Part shown: positions 1-7,575 of the stretch, piece by piece | Layout of the letters: the number at the start of each line of letters is the position of its first letter | How positions within the stretch are numbered: position 1 is the first letter of the stretch | Position numbers and translations under genes: made by a program | Source of the DNA: Nocardia ignorata NBRC 108230 | GTDB taxonomy: Bacteria; Actinomycetota; Actinomycetes; Mycobacteriales; Mycobacteriaceae | Direction of reading: 5' to 3' | Assembly: GCF_001612905.1 (NCBI RefSeq) | Contig: NZ_BDBI01000011.1 | Coordinates: forward strand, 62,001 to 126,000 | DNA length: 64,000 bases | The notes under the pieces: model-generated | The model's database searches: none | What the model was told of the DNA's origin: nothing | Seen by the model: only the letters and a program-made list of their open reading frames with translations

Positions 1-113
1 GCACAGTAATTCACCACGTCGGCCTCGGTGATGGTGCGTCCGCCGGAGCGGAAGACGGTGCCGACCTCGATCTCGTCGAGCGGCATGTCGATGCGGTTGT
101 TGATGGTGGCCAT
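1..113 (-). CDS. MaoC-like hydratase/dehydratase (5' fragment)
   Basis: Only the first 37 codons are in the window; the gene continues past its left edge. The N-terminus (MATINNRIDMPLDEIEVGTV, then RSGGRTITEADVVNYC) matches the start of MaoC hot-dog-fold enoyl-CoA hydratases, where the phrase 'GGRTITEADVVNF' is typical. The ATG at 113 has an AGGAG Shine-Dalgarno sequence about 6 nt upstream. It lies 36 bp after the acyl-CoA dehydrogenase gene on the same strand, so the two are probably co-transcribed and would catalyse successive dehydrogenation and hydration steps on an acyl-CoA. The active-site Asp/His region is outside the window, so catalytic competence cannot be judged. Confidence 0.75.
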   Translation of the reverse strand, partial: MATINNRIDMPLDEIEVGTVFRSGGRTITEADVVNYC

Positions 114-149
114 CGAAGTTCTCCTCGAAAGTTCTTGCGGAAGGGCGGA

Positions 150-1295
150 TTACAGGCGCATCGACTTGGCGATGATGGTGCGCTGGATCTGCGAGGTGCC
201 GCCGCCGATGGTGGACTGCACGCTCTCGCGCAGGTAGCGCTCCATATCGGCCTCGGGCAGGTTGGCGTAGCCGCCGAGGATCTGCATGCCGTCGAGGGCG
301 CACTGCTTGAGCGTCTCGGAGCCGTAGAGCTTGGCCATCGAGGTCTCGCGGGCGGCGGGCAGACCGGCGGCCTTCATCTTGGCGGCGCGGTAGCAGAGCA
401 GGCGCGCGGCGTCGACGCGGGTCTGGTTCTCGGCCAACATGTGCTTGAGCACCTGGAACTCGTAGATGGGCTTGCCGAACTGGATCCGCTCGTGGGCGTA
501 CTTGTTGGCCGCGCGCACCGCTTCCTGGGCGTTGCCCACGTAAGCGGCGGCGACGGCACAGCGCTCGAGTTCGAGGTGGTCGGTGATGATCTTCCAGCCC
601 TGGCCGACCTGGCCGAGCAACGCATCGGCGGGGACGCGAACCTCGTCGAGGAAGATCTCGGTGGTGCCGGTGGCGTGACGCGACAGCGTCGGCAGTTTGC
701 GGATGTCCAGGCCGGGAGTGTCGTTGGGAATCAACAGGACCGACAGGCCGCCGTGCTTGTCGTCGGCGTCGGTGCGCACCAGCATCGCGATAACCGTGTC
801 CTTGGCCGCCGCACCCGAGCACCACAGCTTCTGGCCGGAGACGATCCAGTCACCGTTCTCGTCGCGACGCGCGCGGGTCTTGGTGTTGGAGGCATCCGAG
901 CCGGCGTCGGGCTCGGAGATCGAGACCGAGAAGCGGATCTGCCCGTCGATGAACGGCTTGACGTAGCGCGCCTTCTGCTCGTCGGTGCCGTATTTGAGAA
1001 TGTTCATCGCGGTGAAGGTGGGGACCAGCACCGAGCAGGCGAAGTCGAAACCGAACTTGCCGAGGCCTTCGGCCATCAGTGAGTAGTCGAAGATGTCGCC
1101 GCCGGAACCGCCGTCGGCCTCGTCGATGAGGATGCCGAGCCAGCCCTGGGCGGCGATCTTCTCGTAGGCCTCGTACGGGTACTCCCGGCCGCTGTCGCAC
1201 TTGCGCACATATTCGACGGTGATCTCGTTGTCCATGAATTTGTTCACGGTGTCGAGCCAGTCGGCCTGCGCATCGTCCAGGAAGTTCGAATTCAT
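150..1295 (-). CDS. Acyl-CoA dehydrogenase
   Basis: A 381-residue FAD-dependent acyl-CoA dehydrogenase, the usual family length, introducing an alpha-beta double bond into an acyl-CoA. The family layout is visible: an N-terminal helical domain, the beta-domain signature FSVSISEPDAGSDASNTKTR (about residues 113-132), the central WIVSGQKLWCSGA segment, and a C-terminal helical domain ending in GGGTSQIQRTIIAKSMRL, typical of bacterial enzymes. The ATG at 1295 has GGAG 8 nt upstream. It is the first gene of a leftward unit with the MaoC fragment and is divergent from the CoA ligase at 1640. The substrate is unknown; the neighbouring ligase suggests an aromatic or cyclic acyl-CoA, but this is inference. 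Confidence 0.92.
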   Translation of the reverse strand: MNSNFLDDAQADWLDTVNKFMDNEITVEYVRKCDSGREYPYEAYEKIAAQGWLGILIDEADGGSGGDIFDYSLMAEGLGKFGFDFACSVLVPTFTAMNILKYGTDEQKARYVKPFIDGQIRFSVSISEPDAGSDASNTKTRARRDENGDWIVSGQKLWCSGAAAKDTVIAMLVRTDADDKHGGLSVLLIPNDTPGLDIRKLPTLSRHATGTTEIFLDEVRVPADALLGQVGQGWKIITDHLELERCAVAAAYVGNAQEAVRAANKYAHERIQFGKPIYEFQVLKHMLAENQTRVDAARLLCYRAAKMKAAGLPAARETSMAKLYGSETLKQCALDGMQILGGYANLPEADMERYLRESVQSTIGGGTSQIQRTIIAKSMRL

Positions 1296-1639
1296 TCTTT
1301 GTGCTCCGTATGCGATGAGTTCGGATGGATTGTTCGCCGAGCAGTACGTTAATTCCGCTCGGCCGATGCGCCAAGTGATGATCTTCGAATCGCCTGTTCG
1401 AGAGCTCCGAATCCCGGTCAGGACATCGTTTCAGTTAGGAAACCAGCAGGTCAGCGCGGCCAGCCATAAACAACTCAAGGCTGAGCGTCGGACCGGAAGT
1501 TAGCAAGTGAAAAATACCGAATCGGTGATTCGAAGACGGTGAATTGAATAGCGGCAGAGGCCGAACTATGGTCGGGAAGAATCGTCACCGGACCACGACG
1601 GTAGCGCGACGACGTTGCAACGGCCATTCGGGAGTCATC
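1296..1639. promoter_or_regulatory. Divergent promoter region with CGAATC repeats
   Basis: This 344 bp gap separates the leftward acyl-CoA dehydrogenase from the rightward CoA ligase, and I find no credible gene in it. The hexamer CGAATC occurs at 1386-1391 and 1408-1413, spaced by 22 bp (two helical turns), and again at 1518-1523, where it forms a perfect inverted repeat CGAATC-GGT-GATTCG (1518-1532). This arrangement suits a dimeric regulator serving both promoters. The LysR at 3074 and the TetR at 8878 are the nearest candidates, but the link is unproven. Confidence 0.35.
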
Positions 1640-2995
1640 ATGAGAAGTGTTCCTTTCTCGGCGCGGTACTGGAGTGCTGTCGAGACCTTGTCGGCGCAGG
1701 AGGCGCGCCGAGTGCAGGACGAGCGGCTCCGCGAGCAGCTCACCTACCTGGCCGCGCACAGCGCCTTCTATCAGGCGAAGTTCGCCGAACACGGCGTCGA
1801 CGTCGACAGCATCGAAACCGTCGACGACCTGGCCGGTCTGCCGTTCACCGAGAAGCAGGAACTGCGCGACAGCCTCGCCTCCGCCCCACCGCTTGGCACG
1901 CACGTCGCCGCGTCCGAGGCCGACATCGTGCAGATTCAGGCGTCCTCGGGCACCACGGGTTCACCGTCGTATGTCGGCCTGACGGAAAGCGACATCCGTA
2001 CCTGGAGCGAACTGGGCGCACGCGCTCTCTACGCCAACGGATTCCGGCCCGGCGACCGCCTGCTGCACGGCTTCGGCATGAGCAAAGGCTTCGTCGGTGG
2101 CCTGCCGGTCGTGCAGATCCTGCAGTACATGGGCATCGTGGACATCCCGATCGGCGCGGAAGCGGGCGCCGAACGGCTGCTGCGCGTGCAGGCCGATCAG
2201 CGTCCCAACGCCCTGATCGGCACCCCCTACTTCCTCACCCACCTGGCCGAGCAGGCACCGCAGATCGTCGGTCGCGCCGCCGCCGAACTGGGCGTGCGCG
2301 CGATCAGTGTGGGTGGCGAACCCGGCGGTGGGCTGCCCGCGGTGCGCGAGAAGCTCGAATCGCTCTGGGGCGCCACGGCACGGGAAATGCTGGGCGGCAC
2401 CGACATCGCGTGCACCTACTGGGGCGAGTGCGAAGTCGGCGACGGCATGCACTTCCTGTCACCGGATCTGATGATCGCCGAACTCATCGACGCCGAGACC
2501 GGCGACCAGGTGGCGCCCGTCGAGGGCGCCAGCGGTGAACTCGTCTACACGGCGCTGCGGCGCCAGGCCTCTCCCCTGCTGCGCTTCCGCACCCGTGACC
2601 ATGTGGTTGTCACCGGCACCGATTGTGCTTGCGGCCGAACGGGTTACAAGGTGCGCTGCGTCGGGCGGACGGATGACATGTTGATCGTGCGTGGCATCAA
2701 CCTGTTCCCGTCCGCGGTCAAGGAGCTGGTCATGGAACTGGCGCCCGCGACGACCGGGGAGATGCGCATCCGCGCCGACTTCGAGGGCCACTCCACCCAG
2801 CGCCCACTTCCCTTGGTGGTGGAGTACGCATTGCACCTGACAACCGAGCAGCGCGACGACCTGCGCGCCACCATCGAAGGCCGGGTGCGCTCGGCGCTCA
2901 ACGTGAAGACGACCGTCGAGCTGGTGCCCGACGGCACCCTGAAGCGGCCCGACCATGTCAAGGTCGCGCTCATCGAGCGAGTACCGATCGCATGA
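1640..2995 (+). CDS. Phenylacetate-CoA ligase-family AMP-forming acyl-CoA ligase
   Basis: A 451-residue adenylate-forming enzyme that would activate a carboxylic acid with ATP and CoA. The ATP-binding P-loop SSGTTGSPSYV starts near residue 101 and is followed by PaaK-like features (GMSKGFVGGLPVVQ, SVGGEPGGGLP, the LLRFRTRDHV segment, and a C-terminal lid with RGINLFPSAVKELV). PaaK enzymes are about 430 residues long, which agrees. I chose the ATG at 1640 rather than the in-frame ATG at 1544 because GGGAG lies 5 nt upstream of it and homology starts there with FSARYWSAVE. Its position between an acyl-CoA dehydrogenase/hydratase pair and a LysR gene suggests it feeds an aromatic acid into a CoA pathway. 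The actual substrate cannot be read from the sequence. Confidence 0.85.
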   Translation: MRSVPFSARYWSAVETLSAQEARRVQDERLREQLTYLAAHSAFYQAKFAEHGVDVDSIETVDDLAGLPFTEKQELRDSLASAPPLGTHVAASEADIVQIQASSGTTGSPSYVGLTESDIRTWSELGARALYANGFRPGDRLLHGFGMSKGFVGGLPVVQILQYMGIVDIPIGAEAGAERLLRVQADQRPNALIGTPYFLTHLAEQAPQIVGRAAAELGVRAISVGGEPGGGLPAVREKLESLWGATAREMLGGTDIACTYWGECEVGDGMHFLSPDLMIAELIDAETGDQVAPVEGASGELVYTALRRQASPLLRFRTRDHVVVTGTDCACGRTGYKVRCVGRTDDMLIVRGINLFPSAVKELVMELAPATTGEMRIRADFEGHSTQRPLPLVVEYALHLTTEQRDDLRATIEGRVRSALNVKTTVELVPDGTLKRPDHVKVALIERVPIA

Positions 2996-3073
2996 ATGCT
3001 GGATATTAAATATTCCATGCATGCACGCGCAGTATGATCGGGGACGCCGGTCCGGCCCGACAGCGGAGGTGAG

Positions 3074-4015
3074 ATGGGCACGCTCAACCGGTTGCACCTG
3101 ATCAGGCAGGTCGACCTGTTCACTTTGCGCCTGTTCCTCTCCGCGATCGAAGAACAGCAGATCGGCCTGGCCGCGATCCGCGAGAACATCGCCGCGTCCA
3201 CCGCGACCAAACGCATTCAGGTGCTCGAGAACATCGCGGGCGTCAAACTGCTGGAGCGGACCCCGAAAGGGGTGGTTCCAAGCCAGGCGGGGGCGATCCT
3301 GGCCCGCCATGCCCGGATGATCTTCGACAGTCTCGACGACATGCGCACCGAATTCGCCTCGCTCACCGAGGGCGTGCAGGGCGAGTTGCGCATCGTTTCG
3401 GCCCGGTCGGTGATCGTGCCGTTCCTGGCTCGTGAGCTGGGCGAGTTCAGTCGCGAGTACCCGCTGGTCGACCTGGTGGTGCACGAGGTGGAGAACGCCG
3501 ATATCGTGCAGGAGGTGGCGCGGGGTGAGGCCGATCTCGGCGTCTTCGTCTCGGCGTATGGCCTGGATCTGGACGGCGTGGAGGTGACGCCGTACCGGCG
3601 CGACCGCATCGTCGCTGTTGTCCCCTTCGAGCACCCGCTCAGCGGACAATCGAGCGTGACGATCCGGGATCTGTTGCCCGAGAACCTGATCGCGCCGCGC
3701 GCGCTGGTCGGTGCACTGCGCGCCGCCGCGCACCGAATCGGTGAGGAGTACAGCCCGAAGCACGTGCTACGCAGCGGCGGTGCCGCCATCAGCCTGGTCC
3801 ATGCCGGGCTCGGCGTCACCGTGCAACCGGAATGCCTGGTCGGCCACGAATGGACCGGCCGCGTCGCCGTGCTGGAACTCGCCGAACCCTGGGCGGAACG
3901 ACGGATCCATCTCGCCACTGCCCGCGGTCGCGAATTCAGCCCGGCCGCAAAGGTTCTCATCGAGCAGTTGCTGACCCGCCCGATCGATGAGGACGAGCCG
4001 ACGCCGGGCCGGTGA
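3074..4015 (+). CDS. LysR-family transcriptional regulator
   Basis: A 313-residue LysR regulator of normal family length. It has an N-terminal winged helix-turn-helix (about residues 14-72: LRLFLSAIEEQQIGLAA to LLERTPKGVVPSQAG) and a periplasmic-binding-like effector domain starting near residue 95 (GELRIVSARSVIVPFL). The start at 3074 is set by GGAGGTGAG directly upstream. The 78 bp gap before it contains an AT-rich palindromic stretch (ATATT-A-AATAT near 3003-3013), the only AT-rich block locally and a likely promoter. It probably responds to an aromatic or acyl metabolite of the neighbouring genes. Its 3' end is convergent with the alpha/beta hydrolase across a shared hairpin. Confidence 0.92.
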   Translation: MGTLNRLHLIRQVDLFTLRLFLSAIEEQQIGLAAIRENIAASTATKRIQVLENIAGVKLLERTPKGVVPSQAGAILARHARMIFDSLDDMRTEFASLTEGVQGELRIVSARSVIVPFLARELGEFSREYPLVDLVVHEVENADIVQEVARGEADLGVFVSAYGLDLDGVEVTPYRRDRIVAVVPFEHPLSGQSSVTIRDLLPENLIAPRALVGALRAAAHRIGEEYSPKHVLRSGGAAISLVHAGLGVTVQPECLVGHEWTGRVAVLELAEPWAERRIHLATARGREFSPAAKVLIEQLLTRPIDEDEPTPGR

Positions 4016-4050
4016 GTAGGGCCGGGAAGGCTCGCCGACCCGACTCACCG
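4010..4050. terminator. Bidirectional hairpin between convergent genes
   Basis: CGGTGAGT (4010-4017) and GGG (4019-4021) pair with CCC (4039-4041) and ACTCACCG (4043-4050), leaving one mismatch and a 17 nt loop. The hairpin includes the LysR stop codon and ends 13 bp from the stop of the hydrolase on the other strand. There is no U-tract, as is common in high-GC actinobacteria. Confidence 0.5.
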
Positions 4051-4063
4051 TGCGGACGGTCCG

Positions 4064-4999
4064 TCAGAGATGTTTGGTGAAGAAGGGCACGAGGCGGTCC
4101 AGCGCCTGCGATACCGCTTCGGGCTGGTCGTAGAGGTCGTAGTGCGTCACGCCCTCCAAGACGACGAGTTCCTTGTCTTTGGACGCGGCGCGCTGGTAGA
4201 GCTCGAACGCGTCGCGGTAGGCGCCGAACGCGCCGGGCTTGTCGCCGACGACGAGGCACAACGGCTGGGTGAGCAGGATCTCCGCGCGGGTGTAGGCATC
4301 CCATCCGACGAGGCGCGCCTGCCGGGAGAACAGAAAGCTGGTGCGGCCATTGGGTTTACGCCCGCGGTCGGTCTTGTAGTACTCGGTCGCCTCGACCAGG
4401 TCGACATCCGTCAGACCCGCCTGCTCGGCCGCTTCCGGGGACGGTGGCAGCAGGTCGTTGACCTGCTCGTCCTTGCCGCGAGCCTCGGCGGTGCGCTGGG
4501 CAGCCATCGCCTCGAGCGCACCCAGCGGGTCGTACTCGGTGAAGCCCTCGAGCATTCGCCGCCCGACATTCGCACCGGTCACCGTGCCGAGGGCTTTGAT
4601 GCGTCGTTCGGTCATGGTGGCGCTGACGGCGTAGCCGCCGCCACCGCAGATGGCCAGTACACCGATCCGGTTCTCGTCCACCCAGGGCTGGGTGACCAGA
4701 TAGTCGATGACGTAGCTGAAGTCCTCCGCACGGAATCCGGGGTCCTCGATCAGGCGCGGTTCGCCCCCGCTGTCACCTTGGAAGCTGGCGTCGAAGGCGA
4801 TCGCCACGAATCCCCGCTCGGCCAGCGCGGTGGCGTAGATATTGCCCGAGGTCTGTTCTTTACAGCTGCCGGTCGGGTGGGCGCTGATAATCGTGGTGTA
4901 TTTCCGTCCGGCGTCGAATCCCGGCGGGTAGTAGATATCTGCCGCGAGGTCCCAAGCCAGGGCCTTGATACGAACGTGTTCGATGTTGTCGGTTGTCAT
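4064..4999 (-). CDS. Alpha/beta hydrolase with Cys nucleophile (YcjY/DLH-like), paralogue A
   Basis: A 311-residue alpha/beta hydrolase. The nucleophile elbow reads GVLAICGGGGYA, so a cysteine sits where most hydrolases have serine, as in dienelactone hydrolase and YcjY-type proteins. The remaining triad residues are probably the Asp in VVGDKPGAF and the His in THYDLYDQP. The HPTGSCKEQTSGN segment near the N-terminus would contribute the oxyanion region. The ATG at 4999 has GAGAGGAAGC just upstream; further upstream the frame runs into the SDR gene and is not coding. It follows the SDR by 56 bp on the same strand and is probably its operon partner. A paralogue of exactly the same length lies at 17105-18040. 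The substrate is unknown; a lactone or ester is likely from family knowledge. Confidence 0.85.
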   Translation of the reverse strand: MTTDNIEHVRIKALAWDLAADIYYPPGFDAGRKYTTIISAHPTGSCKEQTSGNIYATALAERGFVAIAFDASFQGDSGGEPRLIEDPGFRAEDFSYVIDYLVTQPWVDENRIGVLAICGGGGYAVSATMTERRIKALGTVTGANVGRRMLEGFTEYDPLGALEAMAAQRTAEARGKDEQVNDLLPPSPEAAEQAGLTDVDLVEATEYYKTDRGRKPNGRTSFLFSRQARLVGWDAYTRAEILLTQPLCLVVGDKPGAFGAYRDAFELYQRAASKDKELVVLEGVTHYDLYDQPEAVSQALDRLVPFFTKHL

Positions 5000-5055
5000 G
5001 AGCTTCCTCTCTCGTCGGGTGAGATTCGTGGATCGTCCGCGACGGGCGTCGGTTG

Positions 5056-6075
5056 TTACGCAACGGACCGCGCGCGGGCGGCCCATCGTGTTCCCAGCCC
5101 GCCCACCGCGCCCGCCAAGAGCAGGCGGCGCGCAGTGGGGTGGGTCGCCAGCCAGGTGTAGGGGCTGAACGGCAGCGCTTGTTTTCCGAAGTCCCCTTGG
5201 ACGCGTGCGTCCCCGCTCGGCTCGTAGAGATTGCCGTCGGTGTCGGTCGCCGCGTCCTTGGTTTGTTCCATCGGAATCCCGAACTTGGCCAGCACGACAT
5301 CGGCCAGTCGCGGGGTGAGGTGCTGCGTCAGCTTCATGAGCTTGGCCGCGCCACCCGCGTAGAGATCGCGGACCGGGTGGGTGGCGGCGAACAGGACGCA
5401 CTCGGCGACCACCGCCGGGTCGTAGAACGGCGGGGCGCCCTTCGGCTTCACGTCCATCTTGTTGCGGCCGTTGTCGAAGAACGGTGTATTGATCGCCGCC
5501 GGTTTGATACTGGTGACCGAAATCGGCGTACCCGCGGCTTGCAGCTCCCGCCGCAGGGCGTCGAGCATTCCTTCGACGGCGTGCTTGGACGCGGCGTAGG
5601 CGCTGTTGAGCGGCATGGAGATCACCGTCTCCCCCGAGCCCACCGACACCAGCGCACCGCCGCCTGCCCGGCGCAGATGAGGCAGTGCCACCTGGAAGCC
5701 GTGCACCTGTCCCATGAAGTTGACTTCCATCAACCGGCGGAACTCCTCGGGTGTGGTGTGTTCGAAGTCCGCATAGACCACCACGGCCGCGACAGCGACC
5801 CATGTATCGATACGACCGAACTTCGCGACGGCCGCCTCGGCGACGGACTCGACCTGAGCCCGGTCGCTCACATCGCAGACGACATACACCGCCTCCCCAC
5901 CGGCGTCCTCGATCTCACGCACAAGCGTCGACAGCCCCGCTTCGTTGCGCGCCGCCACCACCACCTTCGTCCCTGCGGCGGCAAGCCGAAGCGCGGTCTC
6001 TCGACCGATACCGCTCGATCCGCCGGCAACGACGGCAACCTGCTGCTCGAGTGGTCGAAGCTTGATCCTTGGCAT
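5056..6075 (-). CDS. Short-chain dehydrogenase/reductase with C-terminal extension
   Basis: A 339-residue NAD(P)-dependent SDR oxidoreductase. The Rossmann motif GGSSGIG is at residues 18-24, the catalytic YxxxK appears as YAASK around residue 160, and the active-site serine region is VSVGSGE. After the usual 250-residue core there is an extension of about 80 residues ending in a hydrophobic segment (ARRLLLAGAVGGLG), as seen in membrane-associated actinobacterial SDRs. The ATG at 6075 has AAGGGAT upstream at good spacing. It is transcribed leftward ahead of alpha/beta hydrolase A. The palindrome GCATTATGC (6113-6121) lies about 40 bp upstream and may be an operator. The substrate is not identifiable. 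Confidence 0.87.
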   Translation of the reverse strand: MPRIKLRPLEQQVAVVAGGSSGIGRETALRLAAAGTKVVVAARNEAGLSTLVREIEDAGGEAVYVVCDVSDRAQVESVAEAAVAKFGRIDTWVAVAAVVVYADFEHTTPEEFRRLMEVNFMGQVHGFQVALPHLRRAGGGALVSVGSGETVISMPLNSAYAASKHAVEGMLDALRRELQAAGTPISVTSIKPAAINTPFFDNGRNKMDVKPKGAPPFYDPAVVAECVLFAATHPVRDLYAGGAAKLMKLTQHLTPRLADVVLAKFGIPMEQTKDAATDTDGNLYEPSGDARVQGDFGKQALPFSPYTWLATHPTARRLLLAGAVGGLGTRWAARARSVA

Positions 6076-6112
6076 CCGTGATCCCTTCAGTTCGGCTTCC
6101 AGCGAGAATTAC

Positions 6113-6121
6113 GCATTATGC
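6113..6121. promoter_or_regulatory. GCATTATGC palindrome upstream of SDR (shared GCATTA motif)
   Basis: A near-perfect 9 bp palindrome lies 38 bp upstream of the SDR start. The same core recurs as GCATTAA at 7124-7130 upstream of the MBL gene and as GCATTATG at 7396-7403 upstream of the MFS gene. Three occurrences in front of three differently oriented catabolic genes suggest a common regulator, but the word is short and chance is not excluded. Confidence 0.3.
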
Positions 6122-6227
6122 TTAGCTGAGGCCACGGTGCGCCTACCCGTTTCGGCGACTCCCAATCAGCGGGCCGAGAATTCCCGAAGCGGCCTCCCGA
6201 ACGGTGCACAGGACGGCGTCAGCGTCT

Positions 6228-7070
6228 TCACGCAGGTACCGAGTCCGCCGTGCGAGCCCGCAGCGTCGCGGCGCTGGTGATCTCCGAGCCTCCTGCTCGC
6301 AGTTCGGCCCAGTCCCTGGGATCGTGGCTGATCCACACGGTGGTTCCGGGTTGGGTGGCGAGCAGTTTGATCTTCTGCAGCGAGTTGTTCTTGCTCGGCC
6401 GGTCGACGTCGAACGGCATGCCGATGGTCAGGTCGACGTTGTCCCATTTGTGCGCGGCGTCGCTGGTGAGGACGAGTGTGCTCTCGTCGGGCATGCGCAA
6501 CTTCAGGCCGAGCGTGCCGGGGGTGTGCCCGTGCAAGGAGAGGAGGGTAGCGCTGCCGTCGCCGAACAGGTCGTGATCGTATCCGGCGGGCACCTCGTTC
6601 CAGGCGATCTTCTGGGCGGCCGCGATGTCCTCCTCCCGGAAGAAGGCGGCGTCGAGGTTCGACGGGGTCTTGGCGTAGCGCAGCTCGCCCGCGCCGATGA
6701 ATCCCTGTGCGTGTGGAAAGAGGTCGAGGCCACCGGTGTGGTCGAAGTGCATGTGCGACAACACGATCCGACGGACGTCGCGGGTGGTGTAGCCGATGGC
6801 CTCGATCTGCCGGTCGAGTCGGTAGTGTGCGGGGAAATCGATCTGGAACGCTGCGGCCATTTCGCCGTATGCGGCAGCGGGATCGCCGGCGCCGTTGGTC
6901 GCCAGGCCCGCGTCGAACACCATCAGCCCTTCGTCGTGCTCGATGAGGAATGTGGGCGCGGGGATCGTCTCCTGCACGCCGCCCGAGCCGAGCATCAAGA
7001 TGCCGCAGTCGACGGTGAGCTGAGGGGCGTCGAGCGCCCATACACGTCGGATCGTCTTTGTTGCTGCCAT
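6228..7070 (-). CDS. MBL-fold metallohydrolase (N-acyl homoserine lactonase-like)
   Basis: A 280-residue metallo-beta-lactamase-fold hydrolase. The zinc-binding HxHxDH motif is HMHFDH at residues 106-111, followed by TGGLDLFPHAQ. A later metal-binding aspartate occurs in LTSDAAHKWDN, the HGHTPGTLGL segment supplies another histidine, and WISHDPRDW lies near the end. This pattern and length suit the quorum-quenching lactonase (AttM/AiiA-like) group, whose members cleave lactones. The ATG at 7070 has GGAG 6 nt upstream; an upstream in-frame ATG at 7190 is not preceded by a ribosome site and would add a low-complexity leader. It may hydrolyse a lactone intermediate of the local catabolic pathway rather than a signal; this is inference. 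Confidence 0.85.
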   Translation of the reverse strand: MAATKTIRRVWALDAPQLTVDCGILMLGSGGVQETIPAPTFLIEHDEGLMVFDAGLATNGAGDPAAAYGEMAAAFQIDFPAHYRLDRQIEAIGYTTRDVRRIVLSHMHFDHTGGLDLFPHAQGFIGAGELRYAKTPSNLDAAFFREEDIAAAQKIAWNEVPAGYDHDLFGDGSATLLSLHGHTPGTLGLKLRMPDESTLVLTSDAAHKWDNVDLTIGMPFDVDRPSKNNSLQKIKLLATQPGTTVWISHDPRDWAELRAGGSEITSAATLRARTADSVPA

Positions 7071-7575
7071 GGGGACTCCAATGTCTTGCCAGGTGCGGTG
7101 CCGAGAATTCAGGAAACTTCTCAGCATTAAATATCGTGTGAGTTCACAGGTAGTGGATCGAAGGAGAGTCGAGTTGCCCCGACCGCACATGTGTGCCGTG
7201 GATCACAGGGTGGCGTGAATACTATCGTCAGATGCGTTGAGATTCAACAGGCGACTAGATTGACGGCACCACCTGCATCGATAGTTCACAATGCACCCTC
7301 CCTGCGGGTTGCCCGAGCGCGGCGGCATGGCGCGGGGGGCTAGCGACCCGGCGCGCATCTGAGAGATCTCCTCGCAGTACCGGTTCGGCGAAAGTGCATT
7401 ATGTTTCATACATCCTCTCGTATCCTGCTGCTGGGAAAGCTCCTGCGGTCCCTCCCCGACGGCCCCCGGTGCCCCCATTCCGCACCGCCACTCCCCCACA
7501 CCCGTCGCCGGCCCCGACAGCCCGCGACGGCGCCCCGAGGAGCAGCGTTCCTTCGCGCAGAACAAGAGAGATCCG
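7071..7575. promoter_or_regulatory. Divergent intergenic region between MBL and MFS genes
   Basis: A 505 bp gap with no credible reading frame. It contains GCATTA motifs at 7124 and 7396, a long imperfect inverted repeat at 7221-7285 listed separately, and a pyrimidine/GC-rich stretch (about 7440-7550) that looks like untranslated leader before the MFS gene. No known riboswitch signature was recognised. Confidence 0.4.
7221..7285. other. Imperfect inverted repeat enclosing a small hairpin
   Basis: ACTATCG (7221-7227), then four bases, then ATGC (7232-7235) pairs with GCATCGATAGT (7275-7285), forming an 11 bp stem with a 4 nt bulge. Inside the loop GTTGA-GAT-TCAAC (about 7236-7248) forms a second perfect 5 bp hairpin. 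It could be a structured leader RNA or nested operators of the divergent MBL/MFS promoters. No family was recognised. Confidence 0.3.

Noticed and set aside
5000..5803. N-terminal extension of alpha/beta hydrolase A
   Set aside because: The upstream part is out-of-frame DNA of the SDR gene; the ATG at 4999 has a proper ribosome site.
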